From NCBI RefSeq assembly GCF_000238395.3, contig NZ_CP011025.1:1736001-1800000 (forward strand): 64,000 nucleotides of DNA, read 5' to 3'. This document shows, in pieces, positions 7,561-16,193 of this stretch. The first letter of the stretch is position 1. Each line of letters begins with the position of its first letter. This DNA comes from Pseudoalteromonas arctica A 37-1-2. GTDB lineage: Bacteria > Pseudomonadota > Gammaproteobacteria > Enterobacterales > Alteromonadaceae. The position numbers were made by a program, and so were the translations under genes. The notes beneath the pieces are model-generated. The model made no database searches. It was not told the origin of the DNA and was given only the letters and a program-made list of their open reading frames with translations.

Positions 7561-7992
7561 ATGGATAAAATGTCAGTTCACATAACCTCTAAACCTTTAG
7601 AAACTTACCCGCAAAAACAAATTTTAAAGGTGGTAGCTGATGAAGTAACCGAAAAAGCGACTGTGCACAAAGCAGCGGTTCAAAGTGACCAAGTGGATAT
7701 ATCCGAAGAAGGAAAAGAAAAAAGTCTGGAAGATCAAAATCGTGAAGCGTTACGTAAATTATCAGGCAATGAAGATGCAAGTCAGGCATCACAATCTGAA
7801 GAAGATCCTATTGATGAACAGATTGCTGAAATACAAGAAAAGATAGAAAAACTACTACAGGAAACTGCATTATTACGCAGTAAAGATGATGAAGAGTCGC
7901 AGGCTAAAGTGAAGGTGCTAGAAGCCGAAATTACCGGACTTAACACTCAACTTATTGAATTATTGAGACAGCAATTAGAATCGGGTAAATAA
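7561..7992 (+). CDS. Hypothetical acidic coiled-coil protein
   Basis: A 143-residue, highly charged protein without signal peptide or membrane segment. Residues 1-45 are irregular and end in VDISEEGKE. The part from about 84 to 140 (QIAEIQEKIEKLLQ...LEAEITGLNTQLIELLRQQ) has the heptad pattern of a coiled coil. Small proteins with a VDIS-type N-terminus and a C-terminal coiled coil are common in Alteromonadales, but no function is known to me. It lies outside the attC-bearing region. A palindrome and a hairpin shared with the convergent sugar dehydrogenase follow. Confidence 0.8.
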   Translation: MDKMSVHITSKPLETYPQKQILKVVADEVTEKATVHKAAVQSDQVDISEEGKEKSLEDQNREALRKLSGNEDASQASQSEEDPIDEQIAEIQEKIEKLLQETALLRSKDDEESQAKVKVLEAEITGLNTQLIELLRQQLESGK

Positions 7993-8079
7993 CAAGCACA
8001 GTAAGTATATGCAAAGGCAATTAGAGACAAGAACGTTGTTAATAACATAATAAAGACGCTCACCTTAATCTTAAAACTA

Positions 8080-8093
8080 AAGGGGTTAACCCC
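8080..8093 (+). terminator. Palindromic hairpin after the coiled-coil gene
   Basis: AGGGGTTAACCCCT is a perfect palindrome about 90 bases after the stop at 7992. No clear T tract follows, so termination is only possible. Confidence 0.35.
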
Positions 8094-8138
8094 TGATCTT
8101 ACTGATCAAATTACTTAATTAACCAAAGTGGCTTATTG

Positions 8139-8178
8139 AAAGCCGCTACTTACTTTTAAAGCGCAGCGGCTTTTATTT
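8139..8178. terminator. Bidirectional terminator between convergent genes
   Basis: AAAGCCGCT (8139-8147) pairs with AGCGGCTTT (8165-8173), with an A run before and TTTTATTT after. It sits between the coiled-coil gene and the convergent sugar dehydrogenase. Confidence 0.6.
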
Positions 8179-8188
8179 GCTTTATGAA

Positions 8189-9307
8189 TTAGTTTGCTGT
8201 CATCAACATTAGCTTTGCCTCTTTATCGTCTGTTAATACTGCGACGTTACCTTTATCAGTTATAAACACATCTCTTAACCTGCCTGCCGCTTCTGGAAAT
8301 ACGTGAGACTGCGTAAATTGACTACTTGCCAGATTAACGCTGTAGAGCTTTTTATCAACAAGGGTAGTGATAAGCACATGTTGCTGTAACGAAGGGAAGG
8401 CTGCATGTTTAGAGCCGTAATACGCCATGCCTGATGGCGCTATTGATGGCGTCCAATTAACACTTGGTTTTTGCATGCCTTTATATTCGGTAAATGGTGA
8501 AATACGCGCTTGCGAGTAATCTTTGCCATAGGTGATTACCGGCCAGCCATAATTAGTGCCAGCGGTTAAGTAGTTTAGCTCGTCACCGCCTGCAGGGCCG
8601 TGTTCGTTGCTAACAATTTGCTGCGTATCGTAATCATAAACTAAGCCTTGAGGGTTACGATGACCAAGTGAGTAAACAGCATGTGCATTTAGGTTTTTGT
8701 GATTAATAAATGGGTTATCTGTTGGAATGGTGCCATCTAGGTTTATACGTAATATTTTACCAAGTTGGCTGGTGATAACCTGTGCTTGCTCTCTAAAATC
8801 AAACCCATCGCCCGTTGAAACTAATAACGTATTGCCGGGTAGGACAAGGGCGCGTCCTGCGTAATGTTGCGGTGTGTTTTTATTAGTCGCTACTTTATAA
8901 ATAACGTTAGGCTTTGAAAAGTCAGTGCCATTAAACGTGGCTTTGGCAACAACAAGCCTGTTTGCGCTTGCATCACCTTGGGCATAAGTAAAAATAATTT
9001 CTTTGGAGTTGTTATAATCTGGTGATAACACAATGTCGAGTAAACCACCTTGGCCTGCTACGTATAAACCTGTTAGGTTTAATTTTACTCTTGATTGCAC
9101 GTTGTTTTTAACTATAACTACGTGGCCATCACGCTCTGTAATTAACCATGTGCCGTTTGGTAGTTCAACCATGCTCCACGGAGACTGTAATTGCGTAGCC
9201 AGTGTTTTTGTACTGTATTGCTCCTTTGGTAGCGCAACATCTGCATTAACAGAAAACGAAAAAAGCGAAAGCAAAGTAAAAAAGGAGATACATTGTTTAC
9301 GGGGCAA
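8189..9307 (-). CDS. PQQ-dependent aldose sugar dehydrogenase family protein (YliI-like)
   Basis: A periplasmic beta-propeller dehydrogenase of the soluble-GDH/YliI type, which oxidises aldose sugars with PQQ. Family hallmarks are PWSMVELPNGTWLITER, GQGGLLDIVLSP, HYAGRALVLPGNTLLVSTGDG, GHRNPQGL, EHGPAGGDELN and the C-terminal RLRDVFI. I prefer the TTG at 9305-9307. It gives 372 residues, close to the 371 of E. coli YliI, with an N-terminal signal peptide (RKQCISFFTLLSLFSFSVNA), and it avoids overlap with the divergent gene. The alternative ATG at 9394 adds 29 residues and overlaps that gene. A TATACT box on this strand (9331-9326) would suit a short leader. A degenerate piece of this gene lies at 6707-6858. 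Confidence 0.88.
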   Translation of the reverse strand: MPRKQCISFFTLLSLFSFSVNADVALPKEQYSTKTLATQLQSPWSMVELPNGTWLITERDGHVVIVKNNVQSRVKLNLTGLYVAGQGGLLDIVLSPDYNNSKEIIFTYAQGDASANRLVVAKATFNGTDFSKPNVIYKVATNKNTPQHYAGRALVLPGNTLLVSTGDGFDFREQAQVITSQLGKILRINLDGTIPTDNPFINHKNLNAHAVYSLGHRNPQGLVYDYDTQQIVSNEHGPAGGDELNYLTAGTNYGWPVITYGKDYSQARISPFTEYKGMQKPSVNWTPSIAPSGMAYYGSKHAAFPSLQQHVLITTLVDKKLYSVNLASSQFTQSHVFPEAAGRLRDVFITDKGNVAVLTDDKEAKLMLMTAN

Positions 9308-9363
9308 GCCTTTGCTAGCATAACTAGTATAAGAGAAAAGCTTTATTTTAAGTTGAGATAACC

Positions 9364-9816
9364 ATGTCGTTTTTAACACGTATATTGCCTTCATTTTTAG
9401 TTTCTTGGTTACTTACATTCACACTTGCTAGCTTGTTTCATAGCCAATACGTTGTCAATCAATTAGTTAATGTAGGTGTAGTGGTGGGCTTTAGTGATCG
9501 TGCTAGTTTAACGCTTGATGATTGGTTAGGCCTATTACCTACCTACGGCGCTATTATTGCCGTAGCACTTGCCATCGCTTTTTTTGTTACCGTAAAGCTT
9601 AATAAAAAGGTTAAAAAATACAGTACTCAGCTATTTGTTATTGCTGGCATTGTGGCATTTGCTATTGTGTTAATTGCCATTGAATCAATTATGAATATTC
9701 ATATTATAGCGGGCGCAAGAGGCTGGGGTTTTTATGCTCAACTGCTTGCAGGCGCGGTAGGTGGTTTTGCGTTTTCGCAATTAGTTAAGGCAACTAAAAA
9801 CCAAAAAGCGTGTTAG
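9364..9816 (+). CDS. Conserved hypothetical four-helix membrane protein
   Basis: A 150-residue inner-membrane protein with hydrophobic segments near residues 5-23, 59-79, 89-108 and 120-140, and a basic loop (KLNKKVKKYS) between the second and third. No catalytic motif is visible. It is divergently arranged from the sugar dehydrogenase and ends before a strong bidirectional terminator shared with the Nramp-like gene. I do not recognise a functional family. Confidence 0.8.
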   Translation: MSFLTRILPSFLVSWLLTFTLASLFHSQYVVNQLVNVGVVVGFSDRASLTLDDWLGLLPTYGAIIAVALAIAFFVTVKLNKKVKKYSTQLFVIAGIVAFAIVLIAIESIMNIHIIAGARGWGFYAQLLAGAVGGFAFSQLVKATKNQKAC

Positions 9817-9864
9817 ATGTGTGAATATAAGTACGGCTTATACGTTATTTAGTGATTAATAAAT

Positions 9865-9897
9865 AAAGGCCGCTGTCTATTGTAAACAGCGGCCTTT
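9865..9897. terminator. Bidirectional terminator between convergent genes
   Basis: Perfect 12-bp stem AAAGGCCGCTGT (9865-9876) / ACAGCGGCCTTT (9886-9897). A-rich and T-rich flanks allow termination in both directions. Confidence 0.85.
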
Positions 9898-9919
9898 AAA
9901 TATGATTTTTAGAGTTAAA

Positions 9920-11119
9920 TTAAAAAATTAAACTAATTAGTTTGTAGCTACTTAGCCCAAAAATTAGGATTAAAACGGGTAGGGTTACCAGGTTTAACAC
10001 CAAAGAGTTAGTGTAGTTTCCCATAACCCCTTTTTGATTAACCAGCCATACAAGGTAGGTGCTAACAATAGGGAGTAATAACCCGTTAGCCGCTTGCGCG
10101 AATATAATTACCGCGACAGGGTCTAAACCGAGTGACGCCACAGCAGCACCAAACAATAAAATAACAATAGCGACGCCTTTAAAGCGCGTGTTACCCATAT
10201 CGTTTGACCAACCTAACATGCCACACACAGCATAAGCACCGGCAAGTGGCGCTGTAATAGCACTTGTTAAACCTGCAGCAAATAAACCAATAGCAAAAAA
10301 GTAATGAGCGGCATCACCAAGCAATGGCTCTAGCTGCACGGCCATATTGGCCGCACTAATTTGCCCCGCATCGGTGCCATAAAATGCAACTGAAGCTGTA
10401 GATAAAATAGCTAAAGTGATCACACCGCCTAAAGTGATTGATAGGCCTGTATCAACATTTGTTTGTTTAATCACTTTTTGCATGTCGCTGTTACTGTCGT
10501 GTCTAGCAGCGAGTACGCCGGAGTGTAAAAATAAGTTATACGGCACAATGGTAGTGCCAACTAAAGCTAGTATGGTTGTAATCGAACCCTCAGGTATACT
10601 AGGAATAAAACCAGCAAATACATCACCCAGTGAAGGGGCTGCCATTACAAGTGTTGAGATAAACACTAAGCTCATTAAAATAACGAGTAAAATTAGCGCG
10701 TTTTCAACCACTTTATGTTTGCCGCTATACAGTAAAGCTGCACTAAAAAAAGCAATAAGTGGTGTCCATAGTTGAGGACTAACTTGAGGGAATATTTCAA
10801 TTAATCCCATGCTAGCGCCACTTAAATTACCCGCTTCATAAGCTGCACTGCCCACACCAATGGCGCTAATGACTAAAAATATAGCTAAAGATTTAAATAA
10901 AGGCGTTTGAATATGTGCTCTGAGCGCTTGAGCTAAATCTTGCCCGGTAGCAACGCCAAGGCGCGCCGCCATAGATTGTAATAATATAGTGGCAACTACT
11001 GAAAACAGTAATGTCCATATAAGTGCAAAACCAAAGTTTGCACCTGCCACGCTGGCGGTAGTAATAGTCCCTGGTCCAATGAAGGCAGCGGTGACGAGTA
11101 GTCCTGGTCCTAATCGCAT
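9920..11119 (-). CDS. Nramp (SLC11)-related transporter with altered metal-binding motifs
   Basis: A 399-residue protein with about eleven transmembrane helices and the overall pattern of the Nramp family of proton-coupled divalent-metal transporters. Nramp metal binding depends on the DPGN motif in helix 1 and MPH in helix 6. Here helix 1 reads GPGT (15-18) and helix 6 reads VPYN (192-195), so the binding aspartate and methionine are absent. The rest of helix 6 (GTTIVPYNLFLHSG) is family-like. The substrate therefore cannot be assumed to be Mn2+ or Fe2+; a different cation or another solute is possible. The ATG at 11119 is the first in frame, placed directly before the typical GPGLLV opening. 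A MITE lies in the upstream region. Confidence 0.85.
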   Translation of the reverse strand: MRLGPGLLVTAAFIGPGTITTASVAGANFGFALIWTLLFSVVATILLQSMAARLGVATGQDLAQALRAHIQTPLFKSLAIFLVISAIGVGSAAYEAGNLSGASMGLIEIFPQVSPQLWTPLIAFFSAALLYSGKHKVVENALILLVILMSLVFISTLVMAAPSLGDVFAGFIPSIPEGSITTILALVGTTIVPYNLFLHSGVLAARHDSNSDMQKVIKQTNVDTGLSITLGGVITLAILSTASVAFYGTDAGQISAANMAVQLEPLLGDAAHYFFAIGLFAAGLTSAITAPLAGAYAVCGMLGWSNDMGNTRFKGVAIVILLFGAAVASLGLDPVAVIIFAQAANGLLLPIVSTYLVWLVNQKGVMGNYTNSLVLNLVTLPVLILIFGLSSYKLISLIF

Positions 11120-11623
11120 AATTGACCTTAATAGTGCTATTGCATGTTGCTATTTAAAGTTACATCTAACGTTTAAAACCAATATTTATACGCGATGCCT
11201 GTAGTGTTATTGCTGCCACTTTAATTAAGTGCCCTGCAGCGATTATCGCCCCTTGGCTGGTTCTTTTTTAATAAGTATAAGTTATACCAATCCGCAATAA
11301 TACTTAATCAATTTGAGGGATTAAATCTGACGCTAACTGCGTTAAAAATTTCTGATATACGACTGCATGGATGCAGGAGGTAGAGCAATGCAGGAGCAAT
11401 TAGTGATAACAACTAAATAACGAAATTTTTGCCTGGTTATCGACACGATTTTCCCACCTCAGAATAAATCACTTAATTAAGCGAATTGCTATTAAAAAAG
11501 GTCGAGTAGGATACCAACTTGTATATAAATTTAAAGGGGGTACAGTGCGTTTGCATGAATTTTAAACGAATATATAAGCGAGTTAAATGAGTGATGCCAA
11601 TATTAATATCGGCATCAGTATAT
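11120..11623. other. Intergenic region with a MITE-like repeat
   Basis: No gene is supported. The region carries the upstream region of the Nramp-like gene and a MITE-like element (11282-11497); the remainder is the 3' flank of avtA. Confidence 0.55.
11282..11497. mobile_element. MITE-like element with imperfect terminal inverted repeats
   Basis: The left end TTATACCAATCCGCAATAAT... and the inverted right end TTTAATAGCAATTCGCTTAA... share a long imperfect inverted repeat, both leading into a GAGG (about 38 bases each). A second inner inverted repeat, AAAAATTTC and GAAATTTTT, is nested inside. There is no coding capacity. No clear target duplication was found. The low-complexity GCAGG/GAGCAATGCAGG core is typical of dispersed repeats. 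Confidence 0.55.
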
Positions 11624-12886
11624 TTACTTTATTAGGTTTTTAATCGCTTCTAAGCCTTTTTTTAGGGTATCTGCATCGGTAGCATAGTTAATACGAATAC
11701 ACTCGTGCTTGTGCGCCCAGCTGTCGTCAATGCCGATAAAAAAGTTGTGACCTGGGATCACATACACGTCTTGCTTTTTAAGCTTTTGATACAACACCTC
11801 GCTTGTCATTTTTGCATCGTTAAACCACAGCCACATAAAAAATGCGCCTTCAACTTTGTGCAAATAAACAGGCAATTCGGCAAATACTTCATCAAACAAC
11901 TCAATCGCTATGTGTGCTTTATTACGATAAAAGGGCAGTACAACGTTGCGGCACAGTGGGAGTAGTTCGTTGTCGTTAATTAAGCGTGTCACTAAGCTTG
12001 GACCAATACTATTTGGCGATAACACCATGCTGCCATTTACGCGGCCAATTGCTTTAATAATCTCATTGTTTGCAACCACAATACCGCTGCGTAAACCCGG
12101 TAGGCCAAGTTTTGAAAGTGACATACATAAAATAATGTTTGAGTTCCACGTTAGGTTTGCGTCGGTGTAAATACAACCTGGGAACGGATCGCCGTACGCG
12201 TTATCAATAATGAGTGGAATACCATATTGCTTAGCGAGCAAATCAAGGTGTTTTACTTCATCGTCAGTAATTACATTACCTGTTGGGTTAGTAGGGCGTG
12301 ATACGCACAGCGCGCTTATGCTGCTGTCGTTTGCTAGTACTTTTTCAACTGCTTTAAAATCAATTACGTATTTAAACTGTTTTGATGCACTACCTGTATT
12401 TAAAATTTCGATATCAGGCTTTATGGCAACAAACATATCAGCCGATAAGCCTTGATCGGCATAACCTATGTACTCTGGCGCAAGGGGAAATAAAATCTTT
12501 TTATGGCTGCCATCCGGCATTTCGCCTGCCAACATATTAAACAACACAAAAAAGTTAGCTTGACTGCCATTACCAAGTGCTACGTTATCGGCGCTAATAT
12601 CCCATGCATACTCTTTACTTAGCTGGCCTGCTAATGCCGCTCTAAACTCGTCGTTACCGGTTGGGCCGTCGTAAAGGCCAAATACTTGCGATACCTTATT
12701 ACTGACAACGAGTTTTTGTAATTCACTTAAAAAAACCTCATTTACTTGTGGTACTAATGCGGGGTTACCGCCACCAAGCATAACAATATTAGGATTGTTG
12801 CTGTTTTTAGCACCACCTAAATCTTCCATTAACTGAGTAATGCCGTTGGGTTGTGTGAATTTAGTGCCAAAGTTTGAGTAGTTCAT
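11624..12886 (-). CDS. avtA: Valine-pyruvate aminotransferase
   Basis: A 420-residue fold-type I PLP aminotransferase, close in length to E. coli AvtA (417), which exchanges amino groups between L-valine and pyruvate and so yields alanine. The AvtA-like N-terminus is clear (FGTKF, GITQLMEDL, MLGGGNPA). The PLP-binding aspartate is in IIDNAYGDP (D228), the Schiff-base lysine in SLSKLGLPG (K259), and SRPTNPTGN precedes. The ATG at 12886 is the only start near the conserved beginning. It stands alone, with flanking gaps on both sides. Confidence 0.93.
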   Translation of the reverse strand: MNYSNFGTKFTQPNGITQLMEDLGGAKNSNNPNIVMLGGGNPALVPQVNEVFLSELQKLVVSNKVSQVFGLYDGPTGNDEFRAALAGQLSKEYAWDISADNVALGNGSQANFFVLFNMLAGEMPDGSHKKILFPLAPEYIGYADQGLSADMFVAIKPDIEILNTGSASKQFKYVIDFKAVEKVLANDSSISALCVSRPTNPTGNVITDDEVKHLDLLAKQYGIPLIIDNAYGDPFPGCIYTDANLTWNSNIILCMSLSKLGLPGLRSGIVVANNEIIKAIGRVNGSMVLSPNSIGPSLVTRLINDNELLPLCRNVVLPFYRNKAHIAIELFDEVFAELPVYLHKVEGAFFMWLWFNDAKMTSEVLYQKLKKQDVYVIPGHNFFIGIDDSWAHKHECIRINYATDADTLKKGLEAIKNLIK

Positions 12887-13022
12887 AATGCATAGCGTTT
12901 GTTAGTAATGGGGAGGGCAGTATAGCGTAAATAAAGGGCTTAAATTCGATGATGAGAATAATTCAATGCTTAGCTTTGTAGTTGGCTATGACAATGTAAT
13001 TTCTTATAAAACAAAGGCTAAG

Positions 13023-13682
13023 TTAAGGTTTTTTAACGCCGTACAAAAACTCTTCGCCGCAGTCCATATACAAATCAAATTTGGTCATAACTTTGGTGAA
13101 CATGGGGGCGTGTAAAAACTCGTTTAACCATGCGCGTACATGCGTGTATTCACTTTGTAAGTACCAATGTTTATCTACGCGGGCAAACTGTCTAATAAAT
13201 GGCAGCAGGGCATAATCGGCTAGACTTTTTTCATCGCCCATTAAGTATTTATGCGTGGTTAGCTTTACTTCAAATTGCTTAATAAATTCTTCGCAGGCTT
13301 TTTGGTAATAAATTTGTGCCATGTCTTTTGTGCGAGCATAAAATTTGTACTTTTCGAGCACGGGTTTAAATTGCGTGTCGTTTAGCTTAATTAACTCAAG
13401 CATGCGCTCAAGTGCTAATGGGTCTTGAGTATGCAGTAAATTATACGGATCGTTTTGCTTTAAAGCCCAGAGCATAATATCTAGGCTTTCATCTATAACT
13501 TGATTATTCGGCAATAATAAAACAGGCACTGTACCTTTTGGCGATATTTGCAAAAGATGCGGTGGCTTATTTTTAGTTTTTATAGCGCGTAGTAGCACGT
13601 GTTGCTCTGCCATTAAAATACCCATTCGTGCACGCATTGCGTATGGGCAGTGTTGTAATGAATATAATAATGGCAATGTCAT
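13023..13682 (-). CDS. Glutathione S-transferase / glutaredoxin-2-like protein
   Basis: A 219-residue cytoplasmic protein with an N-terminal thioredoxin-fold GST domain (about 1-75) and an all-helical C-terminal domain. The N-terminal motif HCPYAMRAR (C12) resembles the CPYC active site of glutaredoxin 2 but has only one cysteine, which would favour deglutathionylation or transferase chemistry. The GST hallmark SPKGTVPVL and DESLDIM (glutathione-binding ES) are present. It lies 13 bases downstream of rlhA on the same strand, so the two probably share a transcript. The precise substrate is unknown. Confidence 0.87.
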   Translation of the reverse strand: MTLPLLYSLQHCPYAMRARMGILMAEQHVLLRAIKTKNKPPHLLQISPKGTVPVLLLPNNQVIDESLDIMLWALKQNDPYNLLHTQDPLALERMLELIKLNDTQFKPVLEKYKFYARTKDMAQIYYQKACEEFIKQFEVKLTTHKYLMGDEKSLADYALLPFIRQFARVDKHWYLQSEYTHVRAWLNEFLHAPMFTKVMTKFDLYMDCGEEFLYGVKKP

Positions 13683-13695
13683 TTTAATACTTACC

Positions 13696-15990
13696 TTAGC
13701 TGTTTAAGCCTTCAACATATTGCTGACGTGTTTTTACTTTTACCATGTGATTTAACTGATCAGCTGCTTGTGTTTTCCCGCTAATTAAATCCTGAAAATG
13801 CGCAAGTAACACGGCTTTATCGAGTTTTTCTTTATCGCCTGAGCCAATGTCGGTTAAATCAATCATAAACTCGTCAAACTTGTCAGCGTAATCGGTCACA
13901 ATATCCATATTTAAAAATTGCTCGTGGTTATAAATGCTCGGGTAGCCGCCTTTTTGTTTATCAATAGCAAAGCTAATGCCTTTAACATTGGTAACGGTTG
14001 TTTCTTTTTTACAGCTCAACATACAGCTTGCGTCAATACGTGGTTTTTTACAGCCAACGGTTTGCTGGAAAAAACATTGTCGGCTGGTCATCATTAGTAT
14101 TGGATGATAAATGCTGTACATCATTTTAAAGTTGTTAGGGCGTTTAATATTACGCATTTGTGGTTTGTTTATTTCGTTTGAAATAAACGCGCCTTTTGCG
14201 TTTAAATCTTCTTGTAGTGTTAGTAACGCATAAGAGTTTGTAGTGTTTAACAACGGACCTGCAATCCAGTCAAGACCCATTTGCACTGCTTTAAATGCTA
14301 CGCCTGTGTTGTTACTAATAATAAGCTTAGGTTTTACAACCTCGAGCAAACGCACTGCTTCTTCAAAATCTTTACCAATTAATACCGCCGGGAACCACGG
14401 AATTAACTGCGGGTGCTCTAAAAATACGTTGATGTATTTATCGTTATCGGTTCTAAAGCTCTCAGGTAATTTAAAGTAAACATCGCCATCTGTTAAATCA
14501 CATAGGTGAACGTCTTTTATGTCCGATATTAAAATGGAGAGTGTTGTTTTGTTTTTATCTGCTTTTTCGTGATTCACCAATTTAGGCAGTTCAACAGGGG
14601 CGAGTACGTCTTTACCTTCGTTTAATAAAAACGCGACTTGCTTTTTAATACGGGCGAGCTCTTTAAACGGAATGCTTAAGTTATTGCCTAAGTTTGAGTA
14701 ATCCATATTTTTAATTTCAAAATTAGCATTACTAAAGCTTTTAAAACGTTTATCAATAGCAGCAATATCAACAACCGATTTATCGGCGGTTTGCATAGGC
14801 ATTTGCGATTGAACTTCAAAGCGTAGGGGCTCTTTTTCGTTTTTATTCGAAAGCGTAATATCGTTTTTATCTTCAATAATTATGTTTACAGTGAATGGCT
14901 GATTTAATTGCCCTGTAAATTCTAATGTAAGCTCGCGCTTTGAAATATCTAAAAATTCAATTTTCTTTTTAACTAACGAATCAATTTCACTTTTTTGAGT
15001 AGAAAGCTCTTGCTGTGCATCGTAAATTTGCACGACCGAAATTGCGTTGTTTTTTTCATTTGCGTGATCAAAACTATGGTCGCGCGGGTTATCGGTAAAC
15101 ATGTTTTTGGTCATGTCGCCGGTTAAAAACTTATTAGTAAAGTTACGGTTAAATACTTTATACAAGCTTGAGTCGTCTTCAATTAGGTTACCGGTTTGCA
15201 CAAACGTGTCTATTTGTTTGCGCCAGCTATCAATAACCGTATGTACGTAGTTAGCGCCTTTAATACGGCCTTCTACCTTTAACGAATCAACACCTGCGGC
15301 TACCAGCTCTGGTAGGTCAAAATAAGCTGAATTGTCTTTTAAGTTTAACGGATGTTTGTTACCCATCGCCGTTGGCTCGTATTCGTCACGACATGCTTGC
15401 GAGCAGCGACCACGGTTACCCGAGTTACCCACACTTACCGAGCTTGAGTAACATTGCCCTGAAAACGCAATACATAATGCGCCGTGCACAAATACTTCGG
15501 TTAATACGTCGCATTTATGCGCTACGTCGGTCAGTATTTTAATTTCAGTTAAGTTAAGCTCGCGCGATAAATTTACACGTGTAGCGCCAATGCGCGCTAA
15601 AAACTCAACTTGTGATTCGTTATGTGTAGTTAACTGAGTTGATGCGTGAATATGTAAAGTAGGAAAGTGTTTTTTAACAATATTGAACAACCCTAAATCT
15701 TGCACAATAATGCCGTCGAGCGTGGTATTTACTAGCTGGTTTAATAGCTTAAATAGCGCACCCATTTCGTGCTCTAATATAACTACATTTAGCGTTAAAA
15801 AAATCTCACAGCCGTATTCATGGGCTAGGCGAAGTGCGCCGTTAAGCTCATCAAACGAAAGATTAGACGCTCGGTTACGTGCATTAAAGGTATCTAACCC
15901 ACAATAAACCGCATTAGCACCGGCTACAATGGCGGCTTTTACCGCGTTTACATCACCGCCTGGGGCTAATAGTTCAATCTTTCTACTCAT
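13696..15990 (-). CDS. rlhA: Peptidase U32 family protein, 23S rRNA C2501 hydroxylation enzyme (RlhA-like)
   Basis: A 764-residue U32-family protein matching RlhA (YdcP), which is needed for 5-hydroxycytidine formation at C2501 of 23S rRNA. The N-terminal TIM-barrel-like domain begins with MSRKIELLAPGGD. The family cysteine cluster is visible in SGQC, GRCSQACRDEY and later CMLSC. The middle and C-terminal parts correspond to the DUF3656/collagenase-like region. I chose the ATG at 15990 because it lies right before the conserved ELLAPGGD. The ATG at 16044 would add 18 poorly conserved residues. The name is from family resemblance; other U32 paralogues (TrhP, UbiU/V) are shorter. Confidence 0.85.
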   Translation of the reverse strand: MSRKIELLAPGGDVNAVKAAIVAGANAVYCGLDTFNARNRASNLSFDELNGALRLAHEYGCEIFLTLNVVILEHEMGALFKLLNQLVNTTLDGIIVQDLGLFNIVKKHFPTLHIHASTQLTTHNESQVEFLARIGATRVNLSRELNLTEIKILTDVAHKCDVLTEVFVHGALCIAFSGQCYSSSVSVGNSGNRGRCSQACRDEYEPTAMGNKHPLNLKDNSAYFDLPELVAAGVDSLKVEGRIKGANYVHTVIDSWRKQIDTFVQTGNLIEDDSSLYKVFNRNFTNKFLTGDMTKNMFTDNPRDHSFDHANEKNNAISVVQIYDAQQELSTQKSEIDSLVKKKIEFLDISKRELTLEFTGQLNQPFTVNIIIEDKNDITLSNKNEKEPLRFEVQSQMPMQTADKSVVDIAAIDKRFKSFSNANFEIKNMDYSNLGNNLSIPFKELARIKKQVAFLLNEGKDVLAPVELPKLVNHEKADKNKTTLSILISDIKDVHLCDLTDGDVYFKLPESFRTDNDKYINVFLEHPQLIPWFPAVLIGKDFEEAVRLLEVVKPKLIISNNTGVAFKAVQMGLDWIAGPLLNTTNSYALLTLQEDLNAKGAFISNEINKPQMRNIKRPNNFKMMYSIYHPILMMTSRQCFFQQTVGCKKPRIDASCMLSCKKETTVTNVKGISFAIDKQKGGYPSIYNHEQFLNMDIVTDYADKFDEFMIDLTDIGSGDKEKLDKAVLLAHFQDLISGKTQAADQLNHMVKVKTRQQYVEGLNS

Positions 15991-16193
15991 TACAATGTCG
16001 CTTCGCTCATATTTAATTGCCGCGAATTTTATCTGGTTAAGCACGTTAATGCTATTTATTGAGGGATATAATAAAGACTAAAATAAAAGAGTGTATAAAA
16101 TTACAATTAAGCAGGCTGATTTATTACGTAAACATGTAATAAAATGATAGTTTATAAGCAAGCAACACTTTCAACTTTACTTAGGCGATACCC

